From positions 1-24,401 of the forward strand of contig NZ_CP073166.1 of assembly GCF_023035815.1 (NCBI RefSeq): DNA of 24,401 bases. Direction: 5' to 3'. The notes beneath the pieces were generated by a model. That model was not told the DNA's origin. It ran no database searches and worked only from the letters and a program-made list of their open reading frames with translations. Every line of letters starts with the position of its first letter. Position 1 is the first letter of the stretch. This document shows positions 6,909-16,309 of the stretch, one piece after another. The translations under genes and the position numbers were made by a program. The DNA comes from Borrelia parkeri. GTDB lineage: Bacteria; Spirochaetota; Spirochaetia; Borreliales; Borreliaceae.

Positions 6909-7961
6909 TTATTGTTGCTGTCCACTATATGTTGCGTCTACAGGTGTAGCAGAATCTGCAGACTTATCTTCTTGTGTCACTGTAGCAAGAGCTGCACTAA
7001 TTGACTTTAAGCCACTATCAACAGTATTCCTTATAGCAATAGTTAAAGTACCCAATGCTTTAGTTACTGCGCTTATTGCTACTCCTTTAACTGTGGTAGC
7101 AATAACCCCTTGAGCATCAGCAGCACTACTGTTAGCGAATTTACCACTCTTAGCCATAGCTCTCAATGCTATACCTCCTGCTACTTCTGCATCTTTAGGC
7201 GCAGCAACACCAGCAACTTGAGCAGCATTATTCTTAGCTAACTTAGAGGCATTACCATCATTTTTAACCATAGCTTTTAAGATATCAGCACCAGTTACAG
7301 CACCAACAGCTTTAGCCGCATCAGCAGCTGATTTTTTTGCAGCATCAGCTGCTCCGGCGTTATCGTTAGCAAATAGTTTTCCTGCACCATCATTATTTCT
7401 TGCAGTATCACCATCTTCAGCTTTCTTATCATCACCAGCATCAGCATTTCCTTTGCCTTTAAGTACTACATCTACAATCTTTCCAATCCCTTCACTAAGA
7501 GACTTAACTGCATCAGAACCAGCAGCAACACCTGCACCGCCATTAGGTTCAGCAACATTAGCAATTTGGTCATTACCCTCAGCCCCTTTAGCAGCTTCCT
7601 TTGCACCTTCTGCTATTTTGTCTAATGTATTAGTGATAAACTTATCAACAACTGATTTAAGTTTTGAGTAATTACCATTCTTAGCAACTTCCTCTTGTAA
7701 TTTCTTTTTAACTGTGTTCATAGTGTTTTCAATATCAGTGAAATACTTACCAATGTCAGACTTTTTAGTATTAGTATTAAACCCTAAAACACCTCCAACC
7801 ATATCAGAAAGAGAAGTAAAAACATCTAAGAACCCTTTACCTAAATTAGCAATAGAAGATAAGAATGTGGTTTTAGGATCTTCCACCTTAGCACTACCAC
7901 TACCACAACTAAGAAGTAAAAATAAAGTCATTAATAACGCACAAAAAGTAATTCTTTTCAT
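6909..7961 (-). CDS. vlp: Variable large protein (Vlp), GKGFLDVFTS (VlsE-like) type
   Basis: A 350-residue Vlp lipoprotein; start at MKRITF with GGAGG upstream, Cys19. [18 protein letters not shown] closely resembles the N-terminus of B. burgdorferi VlsE (LGNGFLDVFTSF), suggesting the delta-type subfamily (my inference). It then carries [14 protein letters not shown], the version typical of the [11 protein letters not shown] genes, instead of AGAFGIKADTKKSD seen in its own relatives, so this gene looks mosaic. [14 protein letters not shown] and [19 protein letters not shown] (~257-275) are the conserved internal blocks. It ends in a Gln run (SGQQQ). No individual promoter is apparent; it is probably a silent donor. 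Confidence 0.93.
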   Translation of the reverse strand: MKRITFCALLMTLFLLLSCGSGSAKVEDPKTTFLSSIANLGKGFLDVFTSLSDMVGGVLGFNTNTKKSDIGKYFTDIENTMNTVKKKLQEEVAKNGNYSKLKSVVDKFITNTLDKIAEGAKEAAKGAEGNDQIANVAEPNGGAGVAAGSDAVKSLSEGIGKIVDVVLKGKGNADAGDDKKAEDGDTARNNDGAGKLFANDNAGAADAAKKSAADAAKAVGAVTGADILKAMVKNDGNASKLAKNNAAQVAGVAAPKDAEVAGGIALRAMAKSGKFANSSAADAQGVIATTVKGVAISAVTKALGTLTIAIRNTVDSGLKSISAALATVTQEDKSADSATPVDATYSGQQQ

Positions 7962-8006
7962 TATCACGTGCCTCCTTATTACCTCAGGGGGCAAGATACA
8001 GATAAA

Positions 8007-8041
8007 AGGAAAACAATTCTTATGAAAAGAAGGGTTTTCCT
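8007..8041 (-). terminator. Intergenic vlp hairpin 4
   Basis: AGGAAAAC and GTTTTCCT pair perfectly. The inner stem is weaker than in other copies (TTCT/AGAA). It follows the 8090 vlp. Confidence 0.6.
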
Positions 8042-8089
8042 CAAATGACTTTATTTAGTTATGTATGTTTTATTAATAATTATTTATTG

Positions 8090-9142
8090 TTACTGTCCAC
8101 TAGTTGCTGTTTCTGCGGGTGTAGTAGCTTCTACAGATTTATCTTCTTGTTTAACTGTAGCAAGAGCATCACTTATTGTCTTTAAACCACTATCAACAGT
8201 ATTCCTAATAGCAATAATAAGGGTACTTAAAGTCTTACCAACAGCACTAGCAGCTGCACCATTAACTGCATGAGCTGATTTCTCTTCATTATTCTTAGCA
8301 GCAAATTTACCACCCTTAGCCATTGCTCGCAGTGCTATACCCGCAGCAATAACTGCATCTTTCTTTGCTGATTCTATTGTAATCTCTTTAGCGGCTTCTG
8401 CCTTAGCAGCAGCAATCTCAGCAGCATTCTTTGCTGTCTCAACTTTAATCTCACCAGTACCAGCCTCAGCAGAGCTAGCAATAGCTTTTAAGATGTCAGC
8501 ACCACTTACTGCTCCAATTGAAGCACTAGCAGCTGCTCCATGTGCTTCTGTCCCATCAGCAGCGTTAGTACCAAATAACTTACCAATTGATTTTTGCTGT
8601 TCTTCAGCAGTTTTAGTAGCCCCTGAATTACCCTCATCCTTTTTTAGCACCACTTCAACCATTGTTTTAATTCCTTTAACAAGAGCATTTACACTTGCAA
8701 CTTCTGCAGGTGACGCATCTTGACCCGCAGTAGGAGCACCACCAATAGCAGCATCAGTTGTAGCCCCACTAGCTGCTGTTTTAGCTCCTTCAGCAATTTT
8801 ATCTAATGTGTTAGTGATAAACGTATTAACAACTGTCTTAAGTTTCAAGTAATTTCCATTATTAGCAACTTCCTCTTGTAATTTCTTTTTAACAGATGTC
8901 ATAGTCTCTGCAATTTTAGTGAAATAAGCTCCAATATCTTCCTTTTTAGTGTCAGCCTTAATACCAAAAGCCCCAGTGATCATATCAGAAAGGGAAGTAA
9001 AAACATCTAAGAACCCTTTACCCAAATTAGCAATAGAAGTTAAGAAAGTGGTTTTAGGATCTTCCGTCTTAGTACTGCCACTGCCACAACCAAGAAGTAA
9101 AAATAAAGTCATTAATAACGCACAAAAAGTAATTCTTTTCAT
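8090..9142 (-). CDS. vlp: Variable large protein (Vlp), GKGFLDVFTS (VlsE-like) type
   Basis: A 350-residue Vlp lipoprotein. The lipobox here is LLLGC rather than LLLSC, Cys19. N-terminus [35 protein letters not shown]. The middle region (~100-255) is strongly diverged from its neighbours and includes an Ala/Glu/Lys-rich stretch (EIAAAKAEAAKEI). [11 protein letters not shown] and [19 protein letters not shown] (~262-280) are conserved. The last ~65 residues are nearly identical to the 12875-13927 gene, a likely recombination tract. The 5' block GGAGGCACGTGATA-ATG is intact. Confidence 0.93.
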   Translation of the reverse strand: MKRITFCALLMTLFLLLGCGSGSTKTEDPKTTFLTSIANLGKGFLDVFTSLSDMITGAFGIKADTKKEDIGAYFTKIAETMTSVKKKLQEEVANNGNYLKLKTVVNTFITNTLDKIAEGAKTAASGATTDAAIGGAPTAGQDASPAEVASVNALVKGIKTMVEVVLKKDEGNSGATKTAEEQQKSIGKLFGTNAADGTEAHGAAASASIGAVSGADILKAIASSAEAGTGEIKVETAKNAAEIAAAKAEAAKEITIESAKKDAVIAAGIALRAMAKGGKFAAKNNEEKSAHAVNGAAASAVGKTLSTLIIAIRNTVDSGLKTISDALATVKQEDKSVEATTPAETATSGQ

Positions 9143-9190
9143 TATCACGTGCCTCCTTATTACCTCAACAAGGGACAAGATATAGCTAAA

Positions 9191-9225
9191 AGGAAAACAA
9201 ATCTCATGAAGAGAAGAGTTTTCCT
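9191..9225 (-). terminator. Intergenic vlp hairpin 5
   Basis: A perfect AGGAAAAC/GTTTTCCT outer stem with an inner TCTC/GAGA stem, downstream of the 9268 vlp. A short T run follows on the minus strand. Confidence 0.65.
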
Positions 9226-9267
9226 TATATGACTTTATTTAGTTATGTATTTGTTATTAATAATTTT

Positions 9268-10344
9268 TTATTGTTGCTGTACACTAGTTGCTGCTTCTGC
9301 AGGTGTAGTAGAATCTACAGACTTATCTTCTTGTGTAACTGTAGCAAGAGTATCACTAATTGTCTTTAAACCACTATCAACAGTATTTCTTATTGCTATT
9401 ATTAAAGTACTTAAAGTTTTGTTTACAGCATTAGCAGCAACCCCTTTAGCTGCCTCAGCCTCAGTTTTATTTGCAGCAGTATCCTTAACAATAAATTTAC
9501 CATCCTTAGCCATAGACCTTAGGACTATACCAGCAGCAATAACTGCATCTTTCTTTGCTGCTGCATTTAAGTCAGTAGTTTCAGTTGAATCACCATTAGC
9601 CATTGCAAGCCCTGCTGAATCTTTTGCCTCACTTGCCTTACCAGAAACTGATTGATCACTAGACTTAGCAATAGCTTTTAGTATATCAGACCCAGTCACT
9701 GCACCAATTGAAGCACTAGCAGCAGCTATATGTTTCTCTTCTGCTCCATTACCGGTTTTATCACCAAATAGTTTTCCTATTTTTTTCTTATCGTCATCAA
9801 GAGGATTAGTTACATCTTTTACCCCATCACCTTCATTTGGTTTTAAAACCACATTTACTATAGTTTTTATTCCTTTAACTAGATTTCCTACACTAATTGC
9901 ATTTGCTCCTTTACTATTATCATCAGCTTTTTCTATAGCTCCCAAATTACTATTAGCATCTTTAAGACCACTAGCAGCTGTTTCAGCCCCTTCTGCGATC
10001 TTGTCTAATGTGCCTGTAATAAACGTATCAACAACTGATTTAAGTTTTGAGTAATTGCCATTCTTAGCAACTTCTGTCTGTAATTTCTTTTTAACTGTGT
10101 TCATAGTGTTTGCAATATCAGTGAAATACTGACCAATATCAGATTTTTTAGTATCTGCTTTAATACCAAAAGCACCAGCAACCATATCAGAAAGGGAAGT
10201 AAAAACATCTAAGAACCCTTTACCTAAATTAGCAATAGAATTTAAGAAAGTGGTTTTAGGATCCTCCACCTTAGCACTACCACTACCACAACTCATAAGT
10301 AAAAATAAAGTCATTAATAACGCACAAAAAGTAATTCTTTTCAT
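9268..10344 (-). CDS. vlp: Variable large protein (Vlp), GKGFLDVFTS (VlsE-like) type
   Basis: A 358-residue Vlp lipoprotein; lipobox LLMSC, Cys19. The bases before the start read CATGTAATA instead of the usual CACGTGATA, so this cassette's 5' block has drifted slightly while GGAGG is kept. N-terminus [35 protein letters not shown]. The central region is unique in the window. AVTGSDILKAI and DAVIAAGIVLRSMAKDGKF (~266-284) are conserved, followed by the shared [20 protein letters not shown] segment. Probably a silent archive copy. Confidence 0.93.
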   Translation of the reverse strand: MKRITFCALLMTLFLLMSCGSGSAKVEDPKTTFLNSIANLGKGFLDVFTSLSDMVAGAFGIKADTKKSDIGQYFTDIANTMNTVKKKLQTEVAKNGNYSKLKSVVDTFITGTLDKIAEGAETAASGLKDANSNLGAIEKADDNSKGANAISVGNLVKGIKTIVNVVLKPNEGDGVKDVTNPLDDDKKKIGKLFGDKTGNGAEEKHIAAASASIGAVTGSDILKAIAKSSDQSVSGKASEAKDSAGLAMANGDSTETTDLNAAAKKDAVIAAGIVLRSMAKDGKFIVKDTAANKTEAEAAKGVAANAVNKTLSTLIIAIRNTVDSGLKTISDTLATVTQEDKSVDSTTPAEAATSVQQQ

Positions 10345-10389
10345 TATTACATGCCTCCCTTTCACTCAAAGAGGCTAGATATAGATAAA

Positions 10390-10425
10390 AGGAAAACAAT
10401 CCTCATGAAGAGAAATAGTTTTCCT
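10390..10425 (-). terminator. Intergenic vlp hairpin 6
   Basis: A perfect AGGAAAAC/GTTTTCCT outer stem, inner CTC/GAG pairing, downstream of the 10464 vlp. Confidence 0.65.
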
Positions 10426-10463
10426 CAAATGACTTTATTTAGTTATGTTTTATTGATAATTAT

Positions 10464-11528
10464 TTATTGTTGTTGTCCACTAGCTGCTGCGTCTGTAGGT
10501 GTAGTAGAATCTAAAGACTTATCTTCTTGTTTAACGGCTGCTAATGCTTCACTGATTGTCTTTAATCCACTATCAACAGTATTTCTTATTGCAATAGTTA
10601 ATGCATTTAATGCTTTAGTTACTGCACTTACTACTGCATCCTCTACTGCTTTCTTTGCATCAGCATTAGCATTATCACTAGCATTAGCGAACTTACCATC
10701 CTTAGCCATTGCTCTTAACGCTATCCCTCCTGCAATAACAGCATCTTTAGGTGTAGCAGCATTGCCGGTTGTTTCTCTAGCTAACTTAGCAGCATCACCA
10801 TTATCTTTAACAATAGCTTGTAAAATGTCAGCACCAGTTACAGCACCAACAGCCTTAGCAACATCAGCAGCTGATTTCTTTGCATTAGCAGCATCACCAG
10901 CATTAGCAGCAGCAAATAATTTACCTGCTTCACCATCACCAGCTGCAGCTGCAGCGGTTCTTGCAGTAAGACCATCGGATTTTTTATCAGTACCAGCATT
11001 AGCACTTCCTTTGCCTTTAAGTACTACATCTACAATCTTTCCAATCCCTTCACTAAGAGATTTAACTGCATTTGCCTCACTCGCCGCACCAGCACCAGCA
11101 GCAGCTGCACCACCAACAGCAACATTACCAATTGGGTCATTACCCTCAGCCCCTTTAGCAGCTTCCTTTGCACCTTCTGCTATTTTGTCTAATGTATTAG
11201 TGATAAACGTATCAACGACTGTTTTAAGTTTTGAGTAATTCCCATTCTTAGTAACTTCATCTTGTAATTTCTTTTTAACTGTGTTCATAGTAGTTTCAAT
11301 AGAAGTGAAATACTTACCAATATCAGATTTTTTAGTATCTGCTTTAATACCAAAAGCACCAGCAACCATATCAGAAAGGGAAGTAAAAACATCTAAGAAC
11401 CCTTTACCTAAATTAGCAATAGAATTTAAGAATGTGGTTTTAGGATCTTCCACCTTAGCACTACCACTGCCACAGCTCATAAGTAAAAATAAAGTCATCA
11501 ATAACGCACTTAAAGTAATTCTTTTCAT
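10464..11528 (-). CDS. vlp: Variable large protein (Vlp), GKGFLDVFTS (VlsE-like) type
   Basis: A 354-residue Vlp lipoprotein. The signal peptide is a variant ([19 protein letters not shown]), lacking the usual Cys7; Cys19 is the lipidation site. N-terminus [35 protein letters not shown]. The middle shares the LSEGIGKIVDVVLKGKG segment with the 6909 gene and is very rich in Ala. [14 protein letters not shown] and [19 protein letters not shown] (~262-280) are conserved. Ends SGQQQ. GGAGGCACGTGATA precedes the ATG. Confidence 0.93.
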   Translation of the reverse strand: MKRITLSALLMTLFLLMSCGSGSAKVEDPKTTFLNSIANLGKGFLDVFTSLSDMVAGAFGIKADTKKSDIGKYFTSIETTMNTVKKKLQDEVTKNGNYSKLKTVVDTFITNTLDKIAEGAKEAAKGAEGNDPIGNVAVGGAAAAGAGAASEANAVKSLSEGIGKIVDVVLKGKGSANAGTDKKSDGLTARTAAAAAGDGEAGKLFAAANAGDAANAKKSAADVAKAVGAVTGADILQAIVKDNGDAAKLARETTGNAATPKDAVIAGGIALRAMAKDGKFANASDNANADAKKAVEDAVVSAVTKALNALTIAIRNTVDSGLKTISEALAAVKQEDKSLDSTTPTDAAASGQQQ

Positions 11529-11574
11529 TATCACGTGCCTCCTTTTTTACTCAAGGGGATAAGACATAAATAAA

Positions 11575-11609
11575 AGGAAAACGGTTCTCATGAAGAGAAA
11601 AGTTTTCCT
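11575..11609 (-). terminator. Intergenic vlp hairpin 7
   Basis: A perfect AGGAAAAC/GTTTTCCT outer stem with a TTCTC/GAGAA inner stem, downstream of the 11666 vlp. One of the best-formed members. Confidence 0.68.
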
Positions 11610-11665
11610 CAAATGACTTTATTTAGTTATGTTTATTGTTATTAAATACTCTTTAGTACTGACTA

Positions 11666-12751
11666 TTAGTTCTTCTTAGTTTCAGGAGTCTGATTATCAG
11701 TAGTTACAGTAGTATCAGTAGTATTAAATTTAATAGCATCTTTAACTGTTTTAAGACCCAAATCAATAGTATTTCTTATAGCAATAATAAGAGTACCCAA
11801 AGCCTTAGTTACTGCACTTGATGCTGTTCCTTTAATTTCAGAAGAAACAGCCCCTTGATCATCAGCACTTGCATTAGCAAATTTACCATCTTTAGCCATT
11901 GCTCGCAGTACAATACCTCCTGCTATAACCGCATCTTTAGGTCTGCCAGTAGCGTTAACAGCTGCAACATTATTCTTAGCTAATTTAGCAGCATCACCAT
12001 CATCTTTAACAATAGCTTTTAGAATATCAGCCCCAGTCACAGCCCCAACAGCTTTAGCAGCATCAGCTGCTGACTTCTTAGTTTGACCGACATCCCCAGC
12101 ATTACCAGTACCAACAAATAATTTAGTTGCTTCACCATCACCAGCATTGCCCTCAGACCTTTGCCCCCCATCTTCAGCTTTTTTATCAGTACCAGCCTCA
12201 GCATTTCCTTTGTCTTTAAGTACCACGTCTACAATTGATTTGACGCCCCTAATTAAATTTTCAACACTATCAGACTTCGCACCAGAACCATGAGAAGTAT
12301 TATCACCAGCACCCTTATCAGAAATATTACCAAGCAACTCATCACCTATAGTACCAATAGCCTCACTAGCAGTTTTAGCTCCATCAATTATTTTATCAAG
12401 AGTGGTTGTAACTAAATTAGTTACAGCAGTTTCAACTGCAGAAGAATTAGGATTATTTTCAGATTTCATATCAGCAACAATTTTCTCAAGGGCTGTCTTA
12501 GTAGATGAAAGAGTATCATGTACTTTCTTAAAGTAAACTCCAACATCAGACTTTTTAGTATTAGTATCAAAACCTAAAACCCCTCCAACCATATCAGAAA
12601 GGGAAGTGAAAACATTTAAGAAGTCATTACTTAAACTAATAACTGACTTTAAGAATCTACTCTGAGGATCCTCAGCCTTAGTACCCCCACTGCCACAACT
12701 AAGAAGTAAAAATAAAGTCATTAATAATGCACAAAAAGTAATTCTTTTCAT
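11666..12751 (-). CDS. vlp: Variable large protein (Vlp), [11 protein letters not shown] type
   Basis: A 361-residue Vlp lipoprotein. The frame is open 28 codons upstream through intergenic DNA, but the start is MKRITF after GGAGG; Cys19. N-terminus [20 protein letters not shown], then [17 protein letters not shown] Gly/Ser/Asp-rich variable stretch follows. [14 protein letters not shown] and [19 protein letters not shown] (~273-291) are conserved. The tail is Thr-rich and ends PETKKN, like the 5738 gene. It is the closest intact relative of the decayed cassette at 16389-16893. Confidence 0.93.
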   Translation of the reverse strand: MKRITFCALLMTLFLLLSCGSGGTKAEDPQSRFLKSVISLSNDFLNVFTSLSDMVGGVLGFDTNTKKSDVGVYFKKVHDTLSSTKTALEKIVADMKSENNPNSSAVETAVTNLVTTTLDKIIDGAKTASEAIGTIGDELLGNISDKGAGDNTSHGSGAKSDSVENLIRGVKSIVDVVLKDKGNAEAGTDKKAEDGGQRSEGNAGDGEATKLFVGTGNAGDVGQTKKSAADAAKAVGAVTGADILKAIVKDDGDAAKLAKNNVAAVNATGRPKDAVIAGGIVLRAMAKDGKFANASADDQGAVSSEIKGTASSAVTKALGTLIIAIRNTIDLGLKTVKDAIKFNTTDTTVTTDNQTPETKKN

Positions 12752-12796
12752 TATCACGTGCCTCCTTATTACTAAAGGGGATAAGATATAGATAAA

Positions 12797-12832
12797 AGGA
12801 AAACAAATCTCATGAAGAGAAATAGTTTTCCT
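12797..12832 (-). terminator. Intergenic vlp hairpin 8
   Basis: A perfect AGGAAAAC/GTTTTCCT outer stem and inner TCTC/GAGA pairing, downstream of the 12875 vlp. Confidence 0.65.
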
Positions 12833-12874
12833 CAAATGACTTTATTTAGTTATGTATGTTTTATTAATAATTAT

Positions 12875-13927
12875 TTATTGTTTTTGTCCACCAGTTGCTG
12901 CTTCTGCAGGTGTAGTAGAATCTAAAGATTTATCTTCTTGTGTAACTGTAGCAAGAGCATCACTTATTGTCTTTAATCCACTATCAACAGTATTTCTAAT
13001 AGCAATAATAAGAGTACTTAAAGTCTTACCAACAACACTTGCCGCTGCACCATTAACTGCATGAGCAGACTTCTCTTCATCCTTAGCAGCAAGTTTACCA
13101 CCCTTAGCCATAGCTCTTAAAGCAATACCCGCAGCAATAACTGCGTCCTTTTGTGCTGCTGCATCTTTAATTTCTTTCTTGTTGTTAACAGCCGGAGCAA
13201 TAGCAATCTCTGCTGCATCTGTAGCTTTTTCAATGCCCTCAGTACTATTCGCAGTAGGATCTTCTTTAGATTTAGCAATAGCTTTTAGGATGTCAGCACC
13301 AGTTACGGCACCAATACTAGCTGATGCTTTTGCAATATTTTCTTCTTTAGCATCATCTTTTTTTCCATCAAACAACTTCCCAATGTCCTTTTTATCATCT
13401 TCTGCAGTCTTAGTAGCCTCTGCATTTCCCTCATTGTCTTTTAAAACCACATCAACAATAGTCTTAATCCCTTTAACCAGTGAAACAACTGACTCCTTGC
13501 TAGCAGGAGTAGCCCCATGTCCAGCTGAAATAATAACATCACCAGTAGCCCCAGTAGCAGCTGTTTTAGCCCCATCAGCGATCTTGTCTAATGTGCCTGT
13601 GATAAACTTATCAACAACTGATTTAAGTTTTGAGTAATTTCCATTAGTAGCAACTTCATCTTGTAACTTTTTTTTAACTGTGTTCATAGTAGTTTCAATA
13701 GAAGTGAAATACTGACCAATGTCAGATTTCTTAGTCTCAGCCTTAATGCCAAAGGCACCAGCAACCATATCAGAAAGAGAAGTAAAAACATCTAAGAACC
13801 CTTTACCTAAATTAGCAATAGAGTTTAAGAAAGTGGTTTTAGGATCTTCCACCTTAGTACTACCACTCCCACAACTAAGAAGTAAAAATAAAGTCATCAA
13901 TAACGCACAAAAAGTAATTCTTTTCAT
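12875..13927 (-). CDS. vlp: Variable large protein (Vlp), GKGFLDVFTS (VlsE-like) type
   Basis: A 350-residue Vlp lipoprotein, Cys19 after LLLS. The bases before the ATG are GGAGGCAGGTAATA, a variant of the usual CACGTG-containing block. N-terminus [35 protein letters not shown]. The variable centre is Lys/Glu/Asp-rich (KKDDAKEEN). [11 protein letters not shown] and [19 protein letters not shown] (~261-279) are conserved. Its last ~65 residues nearly equal those of the 8090-9142 gene although the centres differ, a sign of segmental exchange. Confidence 0.93.
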   Translation of the reverse strand: MKRITFCALLMTLFLLLSCGSGSTKVEDPKTTFLNSIANLGKGFLDVFTSLSDMVAGAFGIKAETKKSDIGQYFTSIETTMNTVKKKLQDEVATNGNYSKLKSVVDKFITGTLDKIADGAKTAATGATGDVIISAGHGATPASKESVVSLVKGIKTIVDVVLKDNEGNAEATKTAEDDKKDIGKLFDGKKDDAKEENIAKASASIGAVTGADILKAIAKSKEDPTANSTEGIEKATDAAEIAIAPAVNNKKEIKDAAAQKDAVIAAGIALRAMAKGGKLAAKDEEKSAHAVNGAAASVVGKTLSTLIIAIRNTVDSGLKTISDALATVTQEDKSLDSTTPAEAATGGQKQ

Positions 13928-13974
13928 TATTACCTGCCTCCTTATTTATTCAGAAGGACTAGATAAAAAACAAA

Positions 13975-14009
13975 AGGAAAACGAATCTTATGAAGAGAAA
14001 TGTTTTCCT
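13975..14009 (-). terminator. Intergenic vlp hairpin 9
   Basis: A perfect AGGAAAAC/GTTTTCCT outer stem, weaker inner pairing (TCTT/GAGA), downstream of the 14048 cassette. Confidence 0.6.
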
Positions 14010-14047
14010 CAAATGACTTTATTATTTAGATTATTTAATTAGATAAT

Positions 14048-15058
14048 TTATTTAGTAGCAGCAGATTGAGTAGTACTAGCTTCGGTTGTTTCTGTAGTAA
14101 TCTCAGAGTACTGTATCCCCTTAACAGCTTTTCCTACTTTATCTAGTTCTCTTGATACTGTTTTCTTAATTATCAAATCAAGTATTCCTAATACCTTATT
14201 TACAGCAATTACAGCAGCAGCTTTAACTGCATCAGCTTCATTATTAGCAGCATTAGCACTAAGTTTACCACTTTTAGTCATTGCCTTAAGGGCAACTGCT
14301 GCTGCTAGGTCGGCATTAGTAGCAGCTTTAGCACCATTAGCATCAGCAGCATTAGCACCAGTAGCTAATTCTCCTGCATTATTATCAGCACCAGCAGTAA
14401 GTTGTTCAGTTTTAGTCTTAGCATCCTTTATCTTTGCAATCATCGCCCATGGATCTGCTTTAGCTACTTCTTCAGCTAGCTTAGGACCAGCTCCAGCACC
14501 TGCAGCAGCATTAGCATTAATAGTAGCAGTTGCAGTTCCCGCACCATTGGCTACCGGACTACCGGCATTCCCAGCATCAATCTTTATTCCAGACTTATCT
14601 GCTACATCAATAATTTCTTTAACTCCTACAATTATAGCTTCAACACTATCTTTATTAGCTGGTGCTGAAGCACCAGCACTAGCGGTATCACCAATCAGAG
14701 AATCGTCCTTAGTTACACCAGCAAGCTTAGTTACAGAAGTAATTAATTTATCAAAGACATCATTTACACCTTTAATTGCACCCTTAACAGCTTCAATTGT
14801 ACTACCATCAGCATTTTTTGCTTCAGATATTTTATTTGATAGCTCATTTAACTTATTCTTAGTAGTTGTAAGTCCATCACCTATAGTCTTAAAGTGTTCA
14901 TCAACTTTACTTCTCTTGTCATCAGATTTAACTGCTGTAAGCCCTAAAGCATCACCAATAGCATTACCAAAGACGCCAAAAATCTCGTAAAACCCATGAC
15001 CTATCTTAACTAATGAATCTAAGAAAGTATTCTTACTCTCAGTAGCCAATTTAACTTC
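14048..15058 (-). pseudogene. vlp: 5'-truncated vlp cassette lacking its signal peptide
   Basis: This frame encodes about 333 residues of a Vlp closely related to the 3479-4570 protein ([20 protein letters not shown] at the start, [19 protein letters not shown], Thr/Ser tail). It has no lipoprotein signal. The frame is closed by TAA at 15059-15061, only a few codons before the mature-protein homology. There is no ATG and no ribosome site; a TTG at 15049 is the only nominal start. The conserved 5' block found at ten other cassettes is missing and replaced by ~20 bases leading to a hairpin. It cannot be secreted as it stands, but its intact body could still donate sequence by gene conversion. 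The rest of the frame has no stops, so the loss is clean rather than gradual decay. Confidence 0.88.
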
Positions 15059-15080
15059 TTAAGTTTTATTACAACAATAT

Positions 15081-15118
15081 AGAAGGCAATTTTAGATATA
15101 AATCTAAAATTGCCTTCT
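15081..15118 (-). terminator. Perfect 17-bp hairpin after the 15156 vlp
   Basis: AGAAGGCAATTTTAGAT and its exact complement enclose the loop ATAA. It lies 37 bases after the 15156 stop, where the other cassettes have the AGGAAAAC hairpin. The T run beyond it is poor. It also marks the breakpoint where the next cassette lost its 5' end. Confidence 0.7.
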
Positions 15119-15155
15119 AATCTTACTTTTAAGTAATCTAATCTAACTATCTAAT

Positions 15156-16235
15156 TTACTGCTGAGCTGTTGATTTTGGAGCTCTTGCTTGATCTATTTT
15201 TTGTTTAGTTTTCTCAAGAACATTCTTTACTGTTTTTTTAATTATATCTTCTACTGCTACTAATAACTTATTTACAGCACTTACTCCTACTTTTTGCACC
15301 TCTTCTTTTCCTCCTCCTTGTCCATCTGCTGCACCTGATGCTAATTTACCATCTTTAACTAAGGAACGTAAAGCTATTCCTCCTGCTACAGCTGCTGCTT
15401 TAGCTGTATCTTTTGCTAAATTAGCTCCATTACCTCCTTTAGCAAATTCCAGTGGGGTTGTATTTTCAGTTGCTGCGGCTGCTACTACTTTAACATCTCC
15501 TTCTGTTGAATTAACTATTGATGCTAACATTTCATTTCCACTTACTGTTGCTAGTATTGCTGCTGCTTTACCTGCATCTGTTGCTGCTGCAGCACTATCT
15601 GTAGCCAATATCTTAGCCCCATCCTTATTATCTGTCCCATTAGCACCAACCTTTACTGCTGTGTCTCCTGCTTCTGGCTCTTTCACACCTTTTTCCTTTG
15701 CTGATTTTACTATCTCCTGCAAAGCCTTAAGGGCTTTCTTTAATTCAACATCAGCTGGTGTTGTCCCTTGAGTATTGGTTGCTGCATCGCCTACCACATT
15801 GTCATCACCTATTGTTCCTAAGGAATCTAAATGTGTTTTTAATGTACTTAAAGTAGCCTTAGCAGCATCAACTGCACTTCTAATAGCCTTGCTTAGATCA
15901 CCTTTATCAAGCTCTGTTTCTGACTTTTTTGCTACTTGTTCTAACTCTGCTGATGCTTTTCCAAGCTTAGCACCTAAGCTGTTAAAATAATCTCCTACAT
16001 CCTCTTTCTTTGTAGTTGATTTAGCAGTAAAGCCTAATGTATCTGAGAGTAACTCTAAAAAAGAATAAAAAGCATTCTCAGCACTTCTACCTACATTCAT
16101 TAGAACTGCACTTAAACTGCTCCCTCCTGTAGCTGCCCCGCCACCATTAGCAGCATCAACTGATTGTTGTCCACTGCCACAGCCAAGAAGTAAAAATAAA
16201 GTCATTAATAATGCACAAAAAGTAATTCTTTTCAT
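15156..16235 (-). CDS. vlp: Variable large protein (Vlp), GRSAENAFYSF type
   Basis: A 359-residue Vlp lipoprotein of a subfamily otherwise absent from the window. Start MKRITF with GGAGG upstream; lipobox LLLGC, Cys19. The mature N-terminus is Gly-rich, then VLMNVGRSAENAFYSFLELL and LGFTAKSTTKKEDVGDYFNSLG, which I associate with the beta/gamma Vlp groups (inference). The IR6-like block is [20 protein letters not shown] (~284-303). The C-terminus is a basic amphipathic segment (VEDIIKKTVKNVLEKTKQKI) ending without the Thr-rich tail. Its wobble positions appear richer in C and T on the plus strand than its neighbours. Upstream DNA resembles the leader of the first vlp (GATTAACAACCTTTGATAAGCAT). 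Confidence 0.92.
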   Translation of the reverse strand: MKRITFCALLMTLFLLLGCGSGQQSVDAANGGGAATGGSSLSAVLMNVGRSAENAFYSFLELLSDTLGFTAKSTTKKEDVGDYFNSLGAKLGKASAELEQVAKKSETELDKGDLSKAIRSAVDAAKATLSTLKTHLDSLGTIGDDNVVGDAATNTQGTTPADVELKKALKALQEIVKSAKEKGVKEPEAGDTAVKVGANGTDNKDGAKILATDSAAAATDAGKAAAILATVSGNEMLASIVNSTEGDVKVVAAAATENTTPLEFAKGGNGANLAKDTAKAAAVAGGIALRSLVKDGKLASGAADGQGGGKEEVQKVGVSAVNKLLVAVEDIIKKTVKNVLEKTKQKIDQARAPKSTAQQ

Positions 16236-16309
16236 TATCACGTGCCTCCTTTTTTACTCAACTCAGGAGGACAAGACGATTAACAACCTTTGATAAGCAT
16301 AAAAACAAA

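Larger units (their letters stand above)
2250..16260 (-). repeat. Dispersed vlp 5' homology block, ten copies
   Basis: From about 15 bases before each start (GGAGGCACGTGATA or close variants) to the lipobox, roughly 75 bases are nearly identical at 2309, 4570, 6787, 7961, 9142, 10344, 11528, 12751, 13927 and 16235. In relapsing-fever Borrelia, a conserved upstream homology sequence at the 5' end lets silent genes recombine into the expression site; these copies fit that role. The 14048 cassette lacks it. Confidence 0.85.

Noticed and set aside
15047..15049. TTG at 15049 as a genuine start of the truncated vlp
   Set aside because: No ribosome site precedes it and the product would lack the lipoprotein signal essential to the family; truncation explains it better.
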